Shown here: positions 44,875 through 54,256 of the stretch, piece by piece | Layout of the letters: every line of letters starts with the position of its first letter | Numbering within the stretch: position 1 is the stretch's first letter | Source of the DNA: Lachnospiraceae bacterium | Lineage (GTDB): Bacteria; Bacillota; Clostridia; Lachnospirales; Lachnospiraceae | Direction of reading: 5' to 3' | DNA: 64,000 nt | NCBI GenBank assembly: GCA_902363445.1 | Contig: CABJAB010000003.1 | Location: forward strand, 454,129-518,128 | Notes under the pieces: generated by a model | What the model was told of the DNA's origin: nothing | Database searches by the model: none | The model's input: the letters and a program-made list of their open reading frames with translations, nothing else | Translations under genes and position numbers: made by a program

Positions 44875-46437
44875 TTAAAAAATCTCTTCCACCTGTTTGA
44901 TTACCATTAGACGCTTACCCGGAGCCAGCGGTTCCTCATTCAGGTTATTGGCAGAGCGGAGGGAATCCACCGTTGCATGGAATCTTTTAGCGATTTTCCA
45001 CAAGGTATCCTCCGGCTGCACCACATAAACCACAATCCCCGGCAGCTTCTGCACAGCCTCCAGATCCACGGGCTGTTCTGTGATCCCGGTGATCATCTGC
45101 TCATTCATTTTCTTTCTGACCAGCAGGTCAAATAAGATCACAGCCTTTACTTCGATCTCCCCGCCGCCCATCATGACTGCGCTCAGCTGTTCCAATCCGG
45201 TGTTCAGCTGATAAATGCACTGCTCATTTATGCCTTTTGCCTCCACCTTATATTGGAAAGGCACTACTCCCTTCATAGACTGAAGAGGATGGCTATCGCT
45301 GTCAGTCATATAGAGTATCTTCAGGCAGAGTGCGCCCTCCAATTGCAGGCCGCCTTCCACCACTCTCATATCATCCAGTTTTATGGAGCCGTCTACATGG
45401 CAAATCTGGAGAATATTGTCGCCGGTGCCGCTCTTGACCTTATCCGACAGGCGAGTCTTAGAGCTGTTCTTTACCAGGATTTCCTCCACCTCCGCGGGCA
45501 GGTACTCCGGTTCAAGCTCCTTCGCCGGTGAATAGACATCCGTAACTATCTGGATGCTTTCCTCCTCGTAGAGCTTGATATCCAGTTCCAAAACTGCATC
45601 CAGGGCAATGCTACGGTTTTCCCCGTCGAAATCCGGCTGTTCCTCCAGCTGGCAGTGGGCCAGCCGCACTGATATCTCCGGGTACATATCCTCGGTGGCA
45701 TCCGGGATATCCATGGTGCCCGCAAAGGGCAGCTCCCGTTCCACCCATTGGGGCGGAATATGTGCCTCTGGCCCGCGGTACACACAGAAAACAGCCAGAG
45801 TGCCTTGAATACTGAGCTTGCCGTCCAGCGGCTTCGTCTGTACGTTCCGGATCCGGCACTGGCTCCACAGCAGCTCTTCAATATCCGGCTGGCTGCTTCC
45901 AATCTCCAGCTCTTCCTTTACCCGGTATGTATCCTTCTGGCAGACAGCGGCCTGAGCGGCTCTGATGGCCCGCATCAGCATCTCAACAGGCTCCTCATCC
46001 TCTACCTCCGTAACTGCCATCTGCTCGTCAAGGCCTTCTACGGTCAGACGGAAGGTGACAATGGCCTTCACATTGATTTTTCGGGAATGGATGAGCTCTA
46101 TGGTCAGGTCTTCTATCTCCGCGTCTGCCTGAAGATAGTCCTTGTCTTCCAGTTCCGGTACGTTCACGTATTCGTCAAAAGGTATGGTCCCTTTCATCGC
46201 CTGGATCTGCCCGCCCTCTCCCGGATGGTACAGAAGCCGGTAGGACAGCTTTCCCCGAAGCTCTACCTTTTCCGTAAGCCGTTTTATCTCTTCAATCTCC
46301 ACATCCCCGTCATCCAGGATGATCTTTTCGATATCCGGTTTCACATCCGGGACGATAAAGTCATCATCCATGGTAATCTGGGACACTGTCTTTTTCTTCA
46401 GTCTGCACATACGGATGCTTTTCTTTTTCAGTTCCAT
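44875..46437 (-). CDS. SPOCS (DUF3794) and LysM domain spore protein
   Basis: A 520-residue protein with three SPOCS/DUF3794 units (roughly 40-160, 190-320 and 345-455) and a C-terminal LysM domain (VVQPEDTLWKIAKRFHATVD, about 473-492, to the end). SipL, the spore coat anchor of clostridia, has the same architecture: SPOCS domains followed by LysM, binding SpoIVA at the forespore. This protein is therefore a good SipL-type candidate, but several paralogues occur and the match is by layout. The start follows AGGAGGAAATC. A lipoprotein gene lies just upstream on the same strand. Confidence 0.87.
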   Translation of the reverse strand: MELKKKSIRMCRLKKKTVSQITMDDDFIVPDVKPDIEKIILDDGDVEIEEIKRLTEKVELRGKLSYRLLYHPGEGGQIQAMKGTIPFDEYVNVPELEDKDYLQADAEIEDLTIELIHSRKINVKAIVTFRLTVEGLDEQMAVTEVEDEEPVEMLMRAIRAAQAAVCQKDTYRVKEELEIGSSQPDIEELLWSQCRIRNVQTKPLDGKLSIQGTLAVFCVYRGPEAHIPPQWVERELPFAGTMDIPDATEDMYPEISVRLAHCQLEEQPDFDGENRSIALDAVLELDIKLYEEESIQIVTDVYSPAKELEPEYLPAEVEEILVKNSSKTRLSDKVKSGTGDNILQICHVDGSIKLDDMRVVEGGLQLEGALCLKILYMTDSDSHPLQSMKGVVPFQYKVEAKGINEQCIYQLNTGLEQLSAVMMGGGEIEVKAVILFDLLVRKKMNEQMITGITEQPVDLEAVQKLPGIVVYVVQPEDTLWKIAKRFHATVDSLRSANNLNEEPLAPGKRLMVIKQVEEIF

Positions 46438-46446
46438 GATTTCCTC

Positions 46447-46881
46447 CTACAAAAATACCACCGGTTCTTCCCGGTACTGAAGTTTCAGAACGATATACGG
46501 ATAAGACGGCGTTTTTGAGACTTCCTCTCCCTGAGACGGTCCCATGGATTCCGTCTCCAGGCAGACCGATCCATCTTGCAGATACAAGTCCTTTACGGAT
46601 ATACTGTATCCTCCCGTCGCCTGCTTTCCAATACCGACCACCAGATACAGAGCGCCGTCACAAGTATAGGTCAGTTTGAATTCCGCTTCCTTTTTTTCTT
46701 CAATGATGGATTTCAGTTCCTCCGGTATCTCCGCTTCTTCTACCACCGTAAAATCCAGCTTTTCCTTCTCGGCGCTTCCGTTTCCCTTCCCGCAGCCAGC
46801 CAGAAGAAAAACAAAAAGAAGGCAGAGAAGCAGCACCTCCGGCCATCGCGTCCCCTTCCGCTTCATTGGATATTTCTTCAT
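46447..46881 (-). CDS. Lipoprotein with PrcB-like C-terminal domain
   Basis: A 144-residue exported lipoprotein: a basic start, hydrophobic stretch and lipobox LLAGC at about 27-31, then a short domain with GKQATGGYSISVKDLYLQDG and KTPSYPYIVLKL resembling the C-terminal domain of PrcB, the protease-complex-associated protein of treponemes, which recurs in Firmicutes. It is nine bases upstream of the SPOCS/LysM gene, so the two form an operon; a role in spore or envelope assembly is inference. Ribosome binding site GGAGGACAAC is strong. Confidence 0.78.
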   Translation of the reverse strand: MKKYPMKRKGTRWPEVLLLCLLFVFLLAGCGKGNGSAEKEKLDFTVVEEAEIPEELKSIIEEKKEAEFKLTYTCDGALYLVVGIGKQATGGYSISVKDLYLQDGSVCLETESMGPSQGEEVSKTPSYPYIVLKLQYREEPVVFL

Positions 46882-46972
46882 CGCACGTTGTCCTCCTTGG
46901 CAATTCTCTTTCTAATGTATGCGGGAAAAACCTCCTTTAGAAGAAAAACAAAGTGGGCGAGCCTGCCCGAAG

Positions 46973-47015
46973 AAAAAACCCCGGAAGCCGGGACCTCGCG
47001 GTCCCGCTTCCGGGG
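46973..47015 (-). terminator. Terminator of the phosphohexomutase gene
   Basis: CCCCGGAAGC / GCTTCCGGGG arms (46979-46988, 47006-47015) with an inner GGGACC/GGTCCC stem, followed on the minus strand by six T. Confidence 0.93.
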
Positions 47016-47039
47016 CTATGGAATCTTTATCTGTTTTCT

Positions 47040-48773
47040 TTAAAGCATCCTGTGAATCATCTCCAGCACTTCCTTGCCGAACTTTTCAGACTCCTCTTTT
47101 GCTTCATCAAATGAGCTTCCTTTCACGCCATAATAGAACTTCACCTTCGGCTCTGTCCCAGAAGGCCTCACGCACAGCCAGGCGTCATCGCTCAGATCAT
47201 AATAAAGCACGTTGGAAGCCGGCAGCCCCGTGGATCGTACCGCTCCGGTAGCCAGATCCACCACCGTGTCCTTCTGGTAGTCTCTGGCAGAAAGCACTTT
47301 GTGTCCGGCCACTTCCTCCGGCGTGTTGTTCCGAAGCGTTTCCAGAATCTCCCTGATCTTCTCCAGCCCTTCCATGCCGGCCAGAGTAATGGACTGAACA
47401 TCGTCTCTGTAATAGCCGTACCGCTCATACATATCGATCATGGCATCCCACAGCGTCTTGCCCTTCGTCTTATAATAAGCCGCCGCCTCGCAGAGCGCCA
47501 TCGTGGCTACGATCGCGTCCTTGTCCCTTGCGTGGGTCCCGATCAGGCATCCATAGCTCTCCTCGAAGCCAAACAGATACGTTCCCCTGCCGGTATTCTC
47601 AAAACCCAAGATCTGCTGCCCGATATATTTGAATCCGGTGAGCACCTCAATCAGTCTCACACCGTAATACTTCGCTATGGCATCCGCAAGATTGGAGGTG
47701 ACGATCGTCTTGATCAAAGCTCCGTCTTCCGGAAGCCCTTCCAGCTCTTTCATCTGGCCAATCTCATAATCTGCCAAAAGGCAGCCGGACATATTTCCCG
47801 TCAAAGTAATATATTCGCCGGACTTATTGTCCTTCACATAGACCCCAAGCCTGTCCGCATCCGGATCGGTAGCCAGGACCAAATCCGCATCCTTTTCCTT
47901 CGCAAGCTTGAGAGCCAGCTCAAACGCTTCCGCGGCCTCCGGATTCGGATAGCTCACAGTCGGGAAATCCCCGTCGGGAAGCTCCTGCTCCGGCACCACA
48001 TAAACATTTTCGAACCCCAGCTCTCTGAGTACACGGCGAGCCGGAATATTTCCGGTGCCATGGAGAGGAGTATAGACTATTTTCAGATTCTTCCCTTCCG
48101 CGGCTATGCTGTCCCAATGCTTGACCTGCTTTTTAAGTTCTGCTATATAGGCGTCGTCAATCGCTTGTCCGATCGTCTCATAAAGGCCGGCTTCTGCCGC
48201 CTTTTCCTTTTCCATGGTCTTCATCGCGGCAAAATCCGTCACCGCTTTTACTTCCGTCATAATACCGGTATCATGCGGAGGCGTGATCTGCGCACCGTCC
48301 TCCCAGTATACCTTATATCCATTGTACTCAGGCGGATTGTGGCTCGCCGTGATATTGATCCCGGCAATACAGCCAAGCGTCCGTACCGCATAGGACAGCT
48401 CAGGAGTGGGCCGGAGAGATACAAATACATATGCTTTAATACCGTTGGCTGCCAGGCAGAGCGCAGCCTCATCCGCAAACTCCGGGGACATCCTCCTGGA
48501 GTCATAAGCAATGGCCACGCCTCTTTTCTCTCCGCCGGCTTTTTTGATATAATTTGCCAGTCCCTGCGTGGCCTTCCTAACCGTATAGATATTCATACGA
48601 TTGATGCCGGCGCCGATAATGCCCCGAAGCCCTGCCGTTCCAAAAGAAAGCTCCGTATAAAAGCGTTCCCTGATCTCGTTCTCGTCGTCCTTTATCGCCT
48701 GTAATTCTGCCTTCGTTTTGTCATCAATGTAAGGGTTGTTCAGCCATTCCTCGTATGTTTTGCGGTAGTCCAT
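47040..48773 (-). CDS. Phospho-sugar mutase (phosphoglucomutase/phosphomannomutase)
   Basis: A 577-residue alpha-D-phosphohexomutase, the PgcA-like type of Firmicutes. Catalytic serine in NITASHNPPEYNGYKVYWED, metal loop ATDPDADRLGVYV, sugar-binding FGFEESYGCLIG and phosphate-binding RPSGTEPKVKFYYG are all intact. It converts glucose-6-phosphate to glucose-1-phosphate, the precursor of UDP-glucose, and thereby supports the polysaccharide genes of this window, although it is not part of their operon. It has its own strong terminator. Confidence 0.95.
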   Translation of the reverse strand: MDYRKTYEEWLNNPYIDDKTKAELQAIKDDENEIRERFYTELSFGTAGLRGIIGAGINRMNIYTVRKATQGLANYIKKAGGEKRGVAIAYDSRRMSPEFADEAALCLAANGIKAYVFVSLRPTPELSYAVRTLGCIAGINITASHNPPEYNGYKVYWEDGAQITPPHDTGIMTEVKAVTDFAAMKTMEKEKAAEAGLYETIGQAIDDAYIAELKKQVKHWDSIAAEGKNLKIVYTPLHGTGNIPARRVLRELGFENVYVVPEQELPDGDFPTVSYPNPEAAEAFELALKLAKEKDADLVLATDPDADRLGVYVKDNKSGEYITLTGNMSGCLLADYEIGQMKELEGLPEDGALIKTIVTSNLADAIAKYYGVRLIEVLTGFKYIGQQILGFENTGRGTYLFGFEESYGCLIGTHARDKDAIVATMALCEAAAYYKTKGKTLWDAMIDMYERYGYYRDDVQSITLAGMEGLEKIREILETLRNNTPEEVAGHKVLSARDYQKDTVVDLATGAVRSTGLPASNVLYYDLSDDAWLCVRPSGTEPKVKFYYGVKGSSFDEAKEESEKFGKEVLEMIHRML

Positions 48774-48902
48774 GCATTTTCCTCCCTGGGACGGATATTT
48801 CCCGGCTCATAAAGAGCCGGATTTCCAAATTCCGCCATGTCTGTATTTATTATAATATATCCCCCCGTAAAATACAAGAAAACTCCGCGCTTCCTGCCAG
48901 AT

Positions 48903-50060
48903 TCAAAGCCGTTCTCTGAGCTCCTCCAGAAACTGTTCCCTCGGCTCGAACTGATTTTCCAAAACCTTCAGTTTATCGACATTCCTGGCCGGTATCCATG
49001 CTTTATTGGAGTTCACATAATAGTTGATCTGTTTCCAATATTTTTCCGGATACAGGAACAAGATGTAGAGATACTGCCATTCCTCATGGCTTAAAGGCAG
49101 GCTTTCGGCATAAACGTCAAGTATCTGACGTCCCAGATTCAGATTCCATCTGTGCTTCTCCAATATCTTCCTGGTAAAATAGTAAAGGTCCGAGACCTGA
49201 ATATCCCTGCGCATCCTGGAAAAATCCGTGACCGCCCGGGTCCTTCCCCCCAGAAGCACATGGTGATGGCTGTATTCTCCATGACACCACCAAATATCCG
49301 GCATGGCCTCCAGCTGCTCAGATAGCGCCGCTGCCTCTTCCGCCTGACGGTAAAACTTTTCAAACCCGCCTATGACGACCAGTTCGAAATCTGTCTTTCT
49401 TTTTCTGCCCTTCACATACGCTCTGGTCCGGCGCAGCTCCCGATTATGTCTTCCCAGCAGCTCCGACAGACACTCAGGAGACTGGCAAGATGTATCAGAC
49501 GGCAGTTCAGCCTCCTCCGGTTCTTCAGAAAACTCATAAAGGCTGGCGGCCTTCGCCTCGGCTCCCGCGTCAATGCCTGCTTCAGCTTCCGCCGCTTCGG
49601 CTTCTTCCCGCATCCTATCGGCCATCCTCTTCCTTTTTTCCCGCTCCTCCAGAATCGACTCTTCTCTTTTTCTGTCCAGGACATGCTCCAGCTCCAGCTT
49701 TCTTAAGCCCCGGTGCAGCCTTGCCAGAAGTTCCGCCGCGGTCAGGATCTCACCCACTTCTCTGGTGTTGCATTCCCGTCCCTCATACCAGTTTCGAAGT
49801 ACGTATCTGGACTGGTCTTCATCCACGGAAACCAGATTTCCTTCCAGGTTCTTCATACAACAGTCCACCTGGAGGCCGGTCTCCTCCCCCAGCGCCGACA
49901 GCACTTCATATTCCAGCTGAATCCGTTTGTCCGACCCCGTCCACTCCTTCAGGAGCTTAAGGCCCTGGCTGGTCTCACACAGCACCGCTCCTCTTGTGCG
50001 GCAGGTCCTTTGCACATCCAGCCCGTACTGTTCTAAAACGCCGGTTCCTCGTTCATTCAC
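48903..50060 (-). CDS. CotS/YutH-like spore coat protein, kinase-like fold
   Basis: A 385-residue protein of the CotS family, spore proteins with a degenerate aminoglycoside-phosphotransferase/choline-kinase fold. HGEYSHHHVLLGG (about 263-275) and AVTDFSRMRRDIQVSDLYYF correspond to the Brenner catalytic loop and metal-binding loop. An unusual glutamate/alanine-rich insertion at about 140-200 (EEREKRKRMADRMREE, then AEAAEAEAG) lies inside the N-terminal lobe region. GTG at 50060 has the better spacing to GGAGG, six bases after another GTG. The gene stands between the mutase and an aldo/keto reductase and is presumably made in the mother cell. Confidence 0.82.
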   Translation of the reverse strand: MNERGTGVLEQYGLDVQRTCRTRGAVLCETSQGLKLLKEWTGSDKRIQLEYEVLSALGEETGLQVDCCMKNLEGNLVSVDEDQSRYVLRNWYEGRECNTREVGEILTAAELLARLHRGLRKLELEHVLDRKREESILEEREKRKRMADRMREEAEAAEAEAGIDAGAEAKAASLYEFSEEPEEAELPSDTSCQSPECLSELLGRHNRELRRTRAYVKGRKRKTDFELVVIGGFEKFYRQAEEAAALSEQLEAMPDIWWCHGEYSHHHVLLGGRTRAVTDFSRMRRDIQVSDLYYFTRKILEKHRWNLNLGRQILDVYAESLPLSHEEWQYLYILFLYPEKYWKQINYYVNSNKAWIPARNVDKLKVLENQFEPREQFLEELRERL

Positions 50061-50219
50061 GTCCACCCCTCCAAAATCTCTCTGAAATCAATCTATGGGA
50101 ATCTTAAAAGTATCCTGATAAAAAAGTATCCTGATAAGAATCTCTTGAAAATTGGCTACTTCTATCCTATGAATCCGACCTCGGAAACATGACAGGAGGG
50201 GGTATAAAAGAAAATAGAA

Positions 50220-51113
50220 CTATCGGATTATCTGCTGCCCGCTCGCAGCATAGATCTCATACCACTCGTAATGTTCAAGCTGGACATCCAGAGCTTTTAC
50301 CGCCCGGTCCAGGCGTTCCGGCTTATTGCTCCCGCTGATTGGCAGCGCCCCTGCGGGGTGGTATAGGATCCAGGCATATACGATGGTCTCCGGTTCCACG
50401 CCATGGCGGGCCGCAATCTCACGAATTTTCGAAAGGGCTTTTACATATGCCGGTTCCTTGGAGGTGAACAGGCGGCCTCCCGCCAGAGGAGACCATATCA
50501 TCGGATGAATCTTCTCTTTCGTCAGCATATCCATCATCCCGGAATTGAAATGTTCAAAGCAGACCGGGTTCCATTCAATCTGGTTTGTGAGCAGAGTGCC
50601 ATCCATGGCATGATTCAGCGCGTCAAGCTTGAACGGATCAAAATTGGACACTCCGGCTTCCTTTATAAGTCCCTGTTTCTTCATATCCTTAAGAGCTCTG
50701 GCGGTTTCGTAAGGATCCATGCAAGGATCTTCCCTGTGGATCAGATACAGATCCAGATATTCACAGTGCAGCCTCCGAAGAGCTTCTTTACAGGACTGCA
50801 TCAACCGGTCATAGGCCGTATTGTAATATCCGAAGGTTTTATCCCCGATCTGAGCCTTATAGATCCCGGTCTTGGATACCAGCTGGATCCTTTCCCGGAT
50901 ATCCGGCCGCTCCCGGAAGGCTTTCCCCAATTGGCTTTCACATTCCGTATCGCCATAGACCTCGGCCGTGTCAAAGGTGGTGACCCCTCTCTCCAGACAA
51001 CCCTCCATAAAAGCGATCAGCCGGTCCGTGGTGAACCCCCAGTCAGTAAGCCTCCAGAATCCCTGTACAATACGAGAAAATTCCATCGTCTCATTTAATT
51101 TAATATAGTCCAT
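50220..51113 (-). CDS. Aldo/keto reductase (YdhF-like)
   Basis: A 297-residue TIM-barrel NADPH-dependent reductase. The catalytic tetrad is visible: Asp and Tyr in TFDTAEVYGD, Lys in LVSKTG, His in LYLIHREDP; the cofactor end has SGSNKPERLDRAVKAL. It reduces aldehydes or keto sugars, or works in reverse. It is transcribed away from a GntR regulator, with a CTACGTAG palindrome in between that also occurs before the aldolase operon, so it is likely part of the same carbohydrate regulon. The substrate is unknown. Confidence 0.9.
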   Translation of the reverse strand: MDYIKLNETMEFSRIVQGFWRLTDWGFTTDRLIAFMEGCLERGVTTFDTAEVYGDTECESQLGKAFRERPDIRERIQLVSKTGIYKAQIGDKTFGYYNTAYDRLMQSCKEALRRLHCEYLDLYLIHREDPCMDPYETARALKDMKKQGLIKEAGVSNFDPFKLDALNHAMDGTLLTNQIEWNPVCFEHFNSGMMDMLTKEKIHPMIWSPLAGGRLFTSKEPAYVKALSKIREIAARHGVEPETIVYAWILYHPAGALPISGSNKPERLDRAVKALDVQLEHYEWYEIYAASGQQIIR

Positions 51114-51241
51114 ATTGTCTCCTTTCTATTCATCTAATTTAGACTCATTTAGGTAAACTTGTATCTTTGTTCCTACGTAGTTATAAAAAGAGTAAAATTC
51201 TGCTTTATTCTAAGGTGCCAAAGAAACAACAACGATTTCGG

Positions 51242-51270
51242 TTGTTTTTATAGAGGTTCCAATATATAAT
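51242..51270 (+). promoter_or_regulatory. Promoter of the first GntR gene
   Basis: TTGTTT at 51242-51247 and TATAAT at 51265-51270 with a 17-base spacer. Transcription would begin about 15 bases before the TGTACGTACA operator. Confidence 0.55.
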
Positions 51271-51289
51271 GAATACGAAAAATAAATAA

Positions 51290-51299
51290 TGTACGTACA
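51290..51299 (+). promoter_or_regulatory. TGTACGTACA operator, site 1
   Basis: A perfect 10-base palindrome just downstream of the likely start of transcription of the GntR gene at 51320. The same sequence occurs at 58509-58518 and 58756-58765. It matches the core of the AraR operator of Bacillus subtilis (TTGTACGTACAA). Confidence 0.7.
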
Positions 51300-51319
51300 A
51301 CATATCAAAGGAGAGTATC

Positions 51320-52081
51320 ATGATTTTTGCAAATTATAATCTGGACCGTTCCACTCCAATCCCTCTGTATTACCAGCTGAAGGGCTTCCTTCTCCAGGAA
51401 ATACAAAACGGGACCTATCCCGTGGGGAGCTGTATCCCTACGGAACTGGAGCTGCGGGACCGCTTTCATATCAGCCGCACTACCATACGCCAGGCCATTA
51501 CCGAGCTTGTACAGGAGGGCTGGCTGGAGCGCCGGACCAGCAAAGGGACTTTTGTCACAAATCCCCGGGAAAAACAGGTCCCCGGCTATATCAGATCCTT
51601 TGAGCCTTTTTACCAGCAGGTGAAAAAAACCGGAAAGACCGCGAGGACAGAACTTCTGGACATGAAGATCATAGCCTCCACCGAAGAACAGGCCTCTTGG
51701 CTTAACCTGGAGCCCGGTGAAAAGCTGATCTATCTTTCCCGCCGCCGTTTTGCCGATCTGACTCCGCTGGTCACCATCCAGAATTACATGCCGTATTCCC
51801 TATGTGGGTTCATACTCAGCCATGACTTTGAAAAAGAATCTTTATATGAGATCCTCTCCCAAAGGCCTGAAACCACCCCTTATCTTGTGAGGAACATCAT
51901 CTCTGCAGATAAAGCCACTCCTGAAGATGAGAAGCTCCTGAACCTCGCCTGCGGGAGCCCCGTCCTCGGCTTCCAGACCATTTCCCGTACACAGGGCGAC
52001 GTGCTGATCGACTATGCGTTTTCACGTTATCATGGAGGGCTGAATAAATATGAGGTCGAAGTCCGCCAAGAGCCCATCTGA
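51320..52081 (+). CDS. GntR/HutC-family regulator with UTRA domain
   Basis: A 253-residue regulator with an N-terminal winged helix (IPLYYQLKGFLLQEIQNGTY, then IPTELELRDRFHISRTTIR, then EGWLERRTSKGTFV) and a C-terminal UTRA ligand-binding domain. A TGTACGTACA palindrome sits in its own leader and in front of the aldolase operon and the Gfo/Idh gene, so it probably controls itself and those units. Ligand likely a sugar phosphate. It converges on the end of the transporter operon. A ribosome binding site AAAGGAGAGT precedes the ATG. Confidence 0.92.
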   Translation: MIFANYNLDRSTPIPLYYQLKGFLLQEIQNGTYPVGSCIPTELELRDRFHISRTTIRQAITELVQEGWLERRTSKGTFVTNPREKQVPGYIRSFEPFYQQVKKTGKTARTELLDMKIIASTEEQASWLNLEPGEKLIYLSRRRFADLTPLVTIQNYMPYSLCGFILSHDFEKESLYEILSQRPETTPYLVRNIISADKATPEDEKLLNLACGSPVLGFQTISRTQGDVLIDYAFSRYHGGLNKYEVEVRQEPI

Positions 52082-52098
52082 ATTCCAGCACATAAGCA

Positions 52099-52125
52099 GG
52101 CCGCCGTATGTATAGCGGCGGCCTC
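52099..52125. terminator. Hairpin between the GntR gene and the transporter operon
   Basis: AGGCCGCCG and CGGCGGCCT form nine G/C-rich pairs between two converging genes. No clear U-run follows on either strand, so it may only assist termination. Confidence 0.5.
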
Positions 52126-52130
52126 ACCTA

Positions 52131-53192
52131 TTACTGAATATAATTATCCACGTTGTCCTTCGTGATCAGCACAAAATCGATCATGTAACTTTTTTCCACA
52201 GATTTTCCAGAAAGGATATCCGGTATCAGCTCAATGGCCTTTCCCACCTGTCCTGCGCCGTCCTGATAGATCGTCGCCCGCATTTCGCCCTTTTGGATCA
52301 TATCCAGGGCCGCCGCTTCCCCATTTACCCCAATGCAGACCATGTCGGTCCTTCCCTTGGCGTTCATGGATGTCTGCACGGCCGCTGAAGATCCGTCATC
52401 CTCGCAGATGATACAGGTCAGGTCGCTGCCCCATCGTCCCAGCCAGTCCTCCGCGAATTTCACGGCTTTTTCTGCCTGCCACTCCCCGGACTGCTCATCC
52501 AGCATTTCCCATTTACTATCCGCATCCAGAATATTATGGATACCTTCACTTCTTTGTATCTGAGCAGAATTTCCGATCACACCCTGCACATGCCCGTATT
52601 TCCCTCCTTCGGGATAGACCGACTGTACGAATTCCGCCATCATTTCGCCTGCCTGTACATCGTCGGAGCCTACAAACGCCGTTGCCAGTTCCTCTGTATT
52701 GTCTGTCATAGAATTCACCACCAGACAGGGCACTCCCTCTTCCTTGCAGCGTTCCAGGATCGGTGCAGAACCGGCCGCCTCGGCAGGGAGCAGAATGATC
52801 AGGTCCGCGCCCATATTGAGCGCATCCTCCAAAAGATTGCATTGGATGATAGGGTCGGACTGGCCGTCCAGCATCTTCCATTCATCAATGGTCCCCTCAT
52901 CCACTAGGGCGTCCAGCTTTGACTCCGCCGTTTTATTCAGCGTAGCGTGGAAAGCGTCCACCGTATTCTTGGCAATATAGCCCACGATGATCTTTCCATC
53001 TCCGTTGACGTCCCCGGCGCTTCCCGCTTTCGTCTCTTCCTTCGCCGCAGTTGTATCCGCGGCCTTTGTCTCTTCCTTCTCCGTCCCCTTTGTCTCCGGC
53101 GCCTTTGTTGTCTCATCCACTTTCTTGCTGCCGCAGGCCGCAAGGCTGAGAATCATCACCGCTGCCAAAACCAAAGCCATCCATTTCTTCAT
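52131..53192 (-). CDS. Sugar ABC transporter substrate-binding lipoprotein
   Basis: A 353-residue lipoprotein of the RbsB/Peripla_BP_4 type. Signal peptide with lipobox SLAAC (Cys20), a long Thr/Glu/Lys-rich linker and then the two-lobe binding domain, starting GKIIVGYIAKNTVDAFHATL. DALNMGADLIILLPAEA and VGSDDVQAGEMMAEF are typical hinge and ligand-side segments. It captures a monosaccharide or related compound outside the cell for the permease and ATPase encoded just upstream. It is the last gene of the operon. Confidence 0.92.
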   Translation of the reverse strand: MKKWMALVLAAVMILSLAACGSKKVDETTKAPETKGTEKEETKAADTTAAKEETKAGSAGDVNGDGKIIVGYIAKNTVDAFHATLNKTAESKLDALVDEGTIDEWKMLDGQSDPIIQCNLLEDALNMGADLIILLPAEAAGSAPILERCKEEGVPCLVVNSMTDNTEELATAFVGSDDVQAGEMMAEFVQSVYPEGGKYGHVQGVIGNSAQIQRSEGIHNILDADSKWEMLDEQSGEWQAEKAVKFAEDWLGRWGSDLTCIICEDDGSSAAVQTSMNAKGRTDMVCIGVNGEAAALDMIQKGEMRATIYQDGAGQVGKAIELIPDILSGKSVEKSYMIDFVLITKDNVDNYIQ

Positions 53193-53268
53193 GTTCCATT
53201 TCCTCCTTTTTATATAGTTTCATACCGGCCTTGACCGGCCAGGTTTCTTTCACCCCCATAAAGGTCTT

Positions 53269-54243
53269 CTACCCCCGCTTATTGGTGAACATATCGAGCA
53301 TTACAGCTCCGATGATCAGAAGCCCTTTCGTGATCGTCTGCCAATAAGAATTGATGCCCAGAAGGTTCATACCGTTATATATAAGGCCAATTATGATAAT
53401 GCCGATCATGGTTCCGGGTATGGTGGCGATGCCCCCTGAAAATGAGGTGCCTCCGATCACACAGGCCGCAATGGCATCCGTTTCATATCCTACGCCGATG
53501 TTGGGCTGCGCCGCTGAGATCCGGCTTGTCATGATGATTCCGGCTACTCCGCTGCAGAAGCCGCTGATGACGAAGGATTTTGTCCTTGTCCAGAATACAT
53601 CTACACCTGACGCCTGCGCCGCGTTGATATTTCCGCCCACCGCATAGATATACCGGCCGAATTTCGTCCAGTGCATCAGTAAGTAAGCCAGAACGGCAAC
53701 CGTCAGCCAGATGAATACCGGATAAGGGATGCCGGCCAGCTTTCCCGCCCCGATCAGCTTGAAGTCCGCATTCGCCAGGGAGGCCGAGTAACCTCCTGAG
53801 AGTACATAACCCGCCCCGCGGATCACCAGCTGCATGGCCAGTGTCACCACAAAAGGGAACATATTGAATTTCGCGATCAGCGCCCCATTTACAAATCCGA
53901 GAGCCGTAGTGACGATCACAGAGATTACACATGCAAGAAAAATACTCCCCGTAGAATTCAGCACAATGCCGACGATCACACTAGTCAGGGCCAGCATAGC
54001 GCCGATAGAAAGGTCGATGCCTCCAGCAGTGATCACAAATACCATCCCCAGCGCAAGAATCCCATTTATGGATACCTGGAGCGCGATGCTCACCACATTC
54101 CCCGCGGTCCGGAACGTAGGCGAGACGATCGCCAGAAGAATGATCATAACTATCATGATCGCCGCTATTCCATAACGCTTCCTGAATAAGTTGAACTCAT
54201 CCTGAGTCATCCCCAATATCTTTTTTTCTTTTTTGTCCGCCAC
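53269..54243 (-). CDS. Sugar ABC transporter permease (RbsC-like)
   Basis: A 324-residue permease of the ribose/xylose/arabinose (BPD_transp_2) family with eight to ten membrane segments. GMVFVITAGGIDLSIGAMLAL (about 84-103) and the EAA-like GTSFSGGIATIPGTMIG near 267-283 are characteristic. It starts at GTG after GGAGGATTTC, 13 bases downstream of the ATPase gene. With the adjoining ATPase and lipoprotein it forms a complete importer. Confidence 0.93.
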   Translation of the reverse strand: MADKKEKKILGMTQDEFNLFRKRYGIAAIMIVMIILLAIVSPTFRTAGNVVSIALQVSINGILALGMVFVITAGGIDLSIGAMLALTSVIVGIVLNSTGSIFLACVISVIVTTALGFVNGALIAKFNMFPFVVTLAMQLVIRGAGYVLSGGYSASLANADFKLIGAGKLAGIPYPVFIWLTVAVLAYLLMHWTKFGRYIYAVGGNINAAQASGVDVFWTRTKSFVISGFCSGVAGIIMTSRISAAQPNIGVGYETDAIAACVIGGTSFSGGIATIPGTMIGIIIIGLIYNGMNLLGINSYWQTITKGLLIIGAVMLDMFTNKRG

Positions 54244-54256
54244 TTGAAATCCTCCT

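Noticed and set aside
44691..44900. A 69-codon open frame on the plus strand before the SPOCS/LysM gene end
   Set aside because: No ribosome binding site, overlaps the SPOCS gene end, and shows no family resemblance.
47301..48704. A 467-codon open frame on the plus strand opposite the phosphohexomutase
   Set aside because: It is the antisense shadow of a highly conserved enzyme, a known effect of GC-rich codon use.
50106..50137. Tandem 16-base duplication (AAGTATCCTGATAA twice)
   Set aside because: Only two units in a non-coding gap upstream of the CotS-like gene; too little to support a regulatory or variable role.
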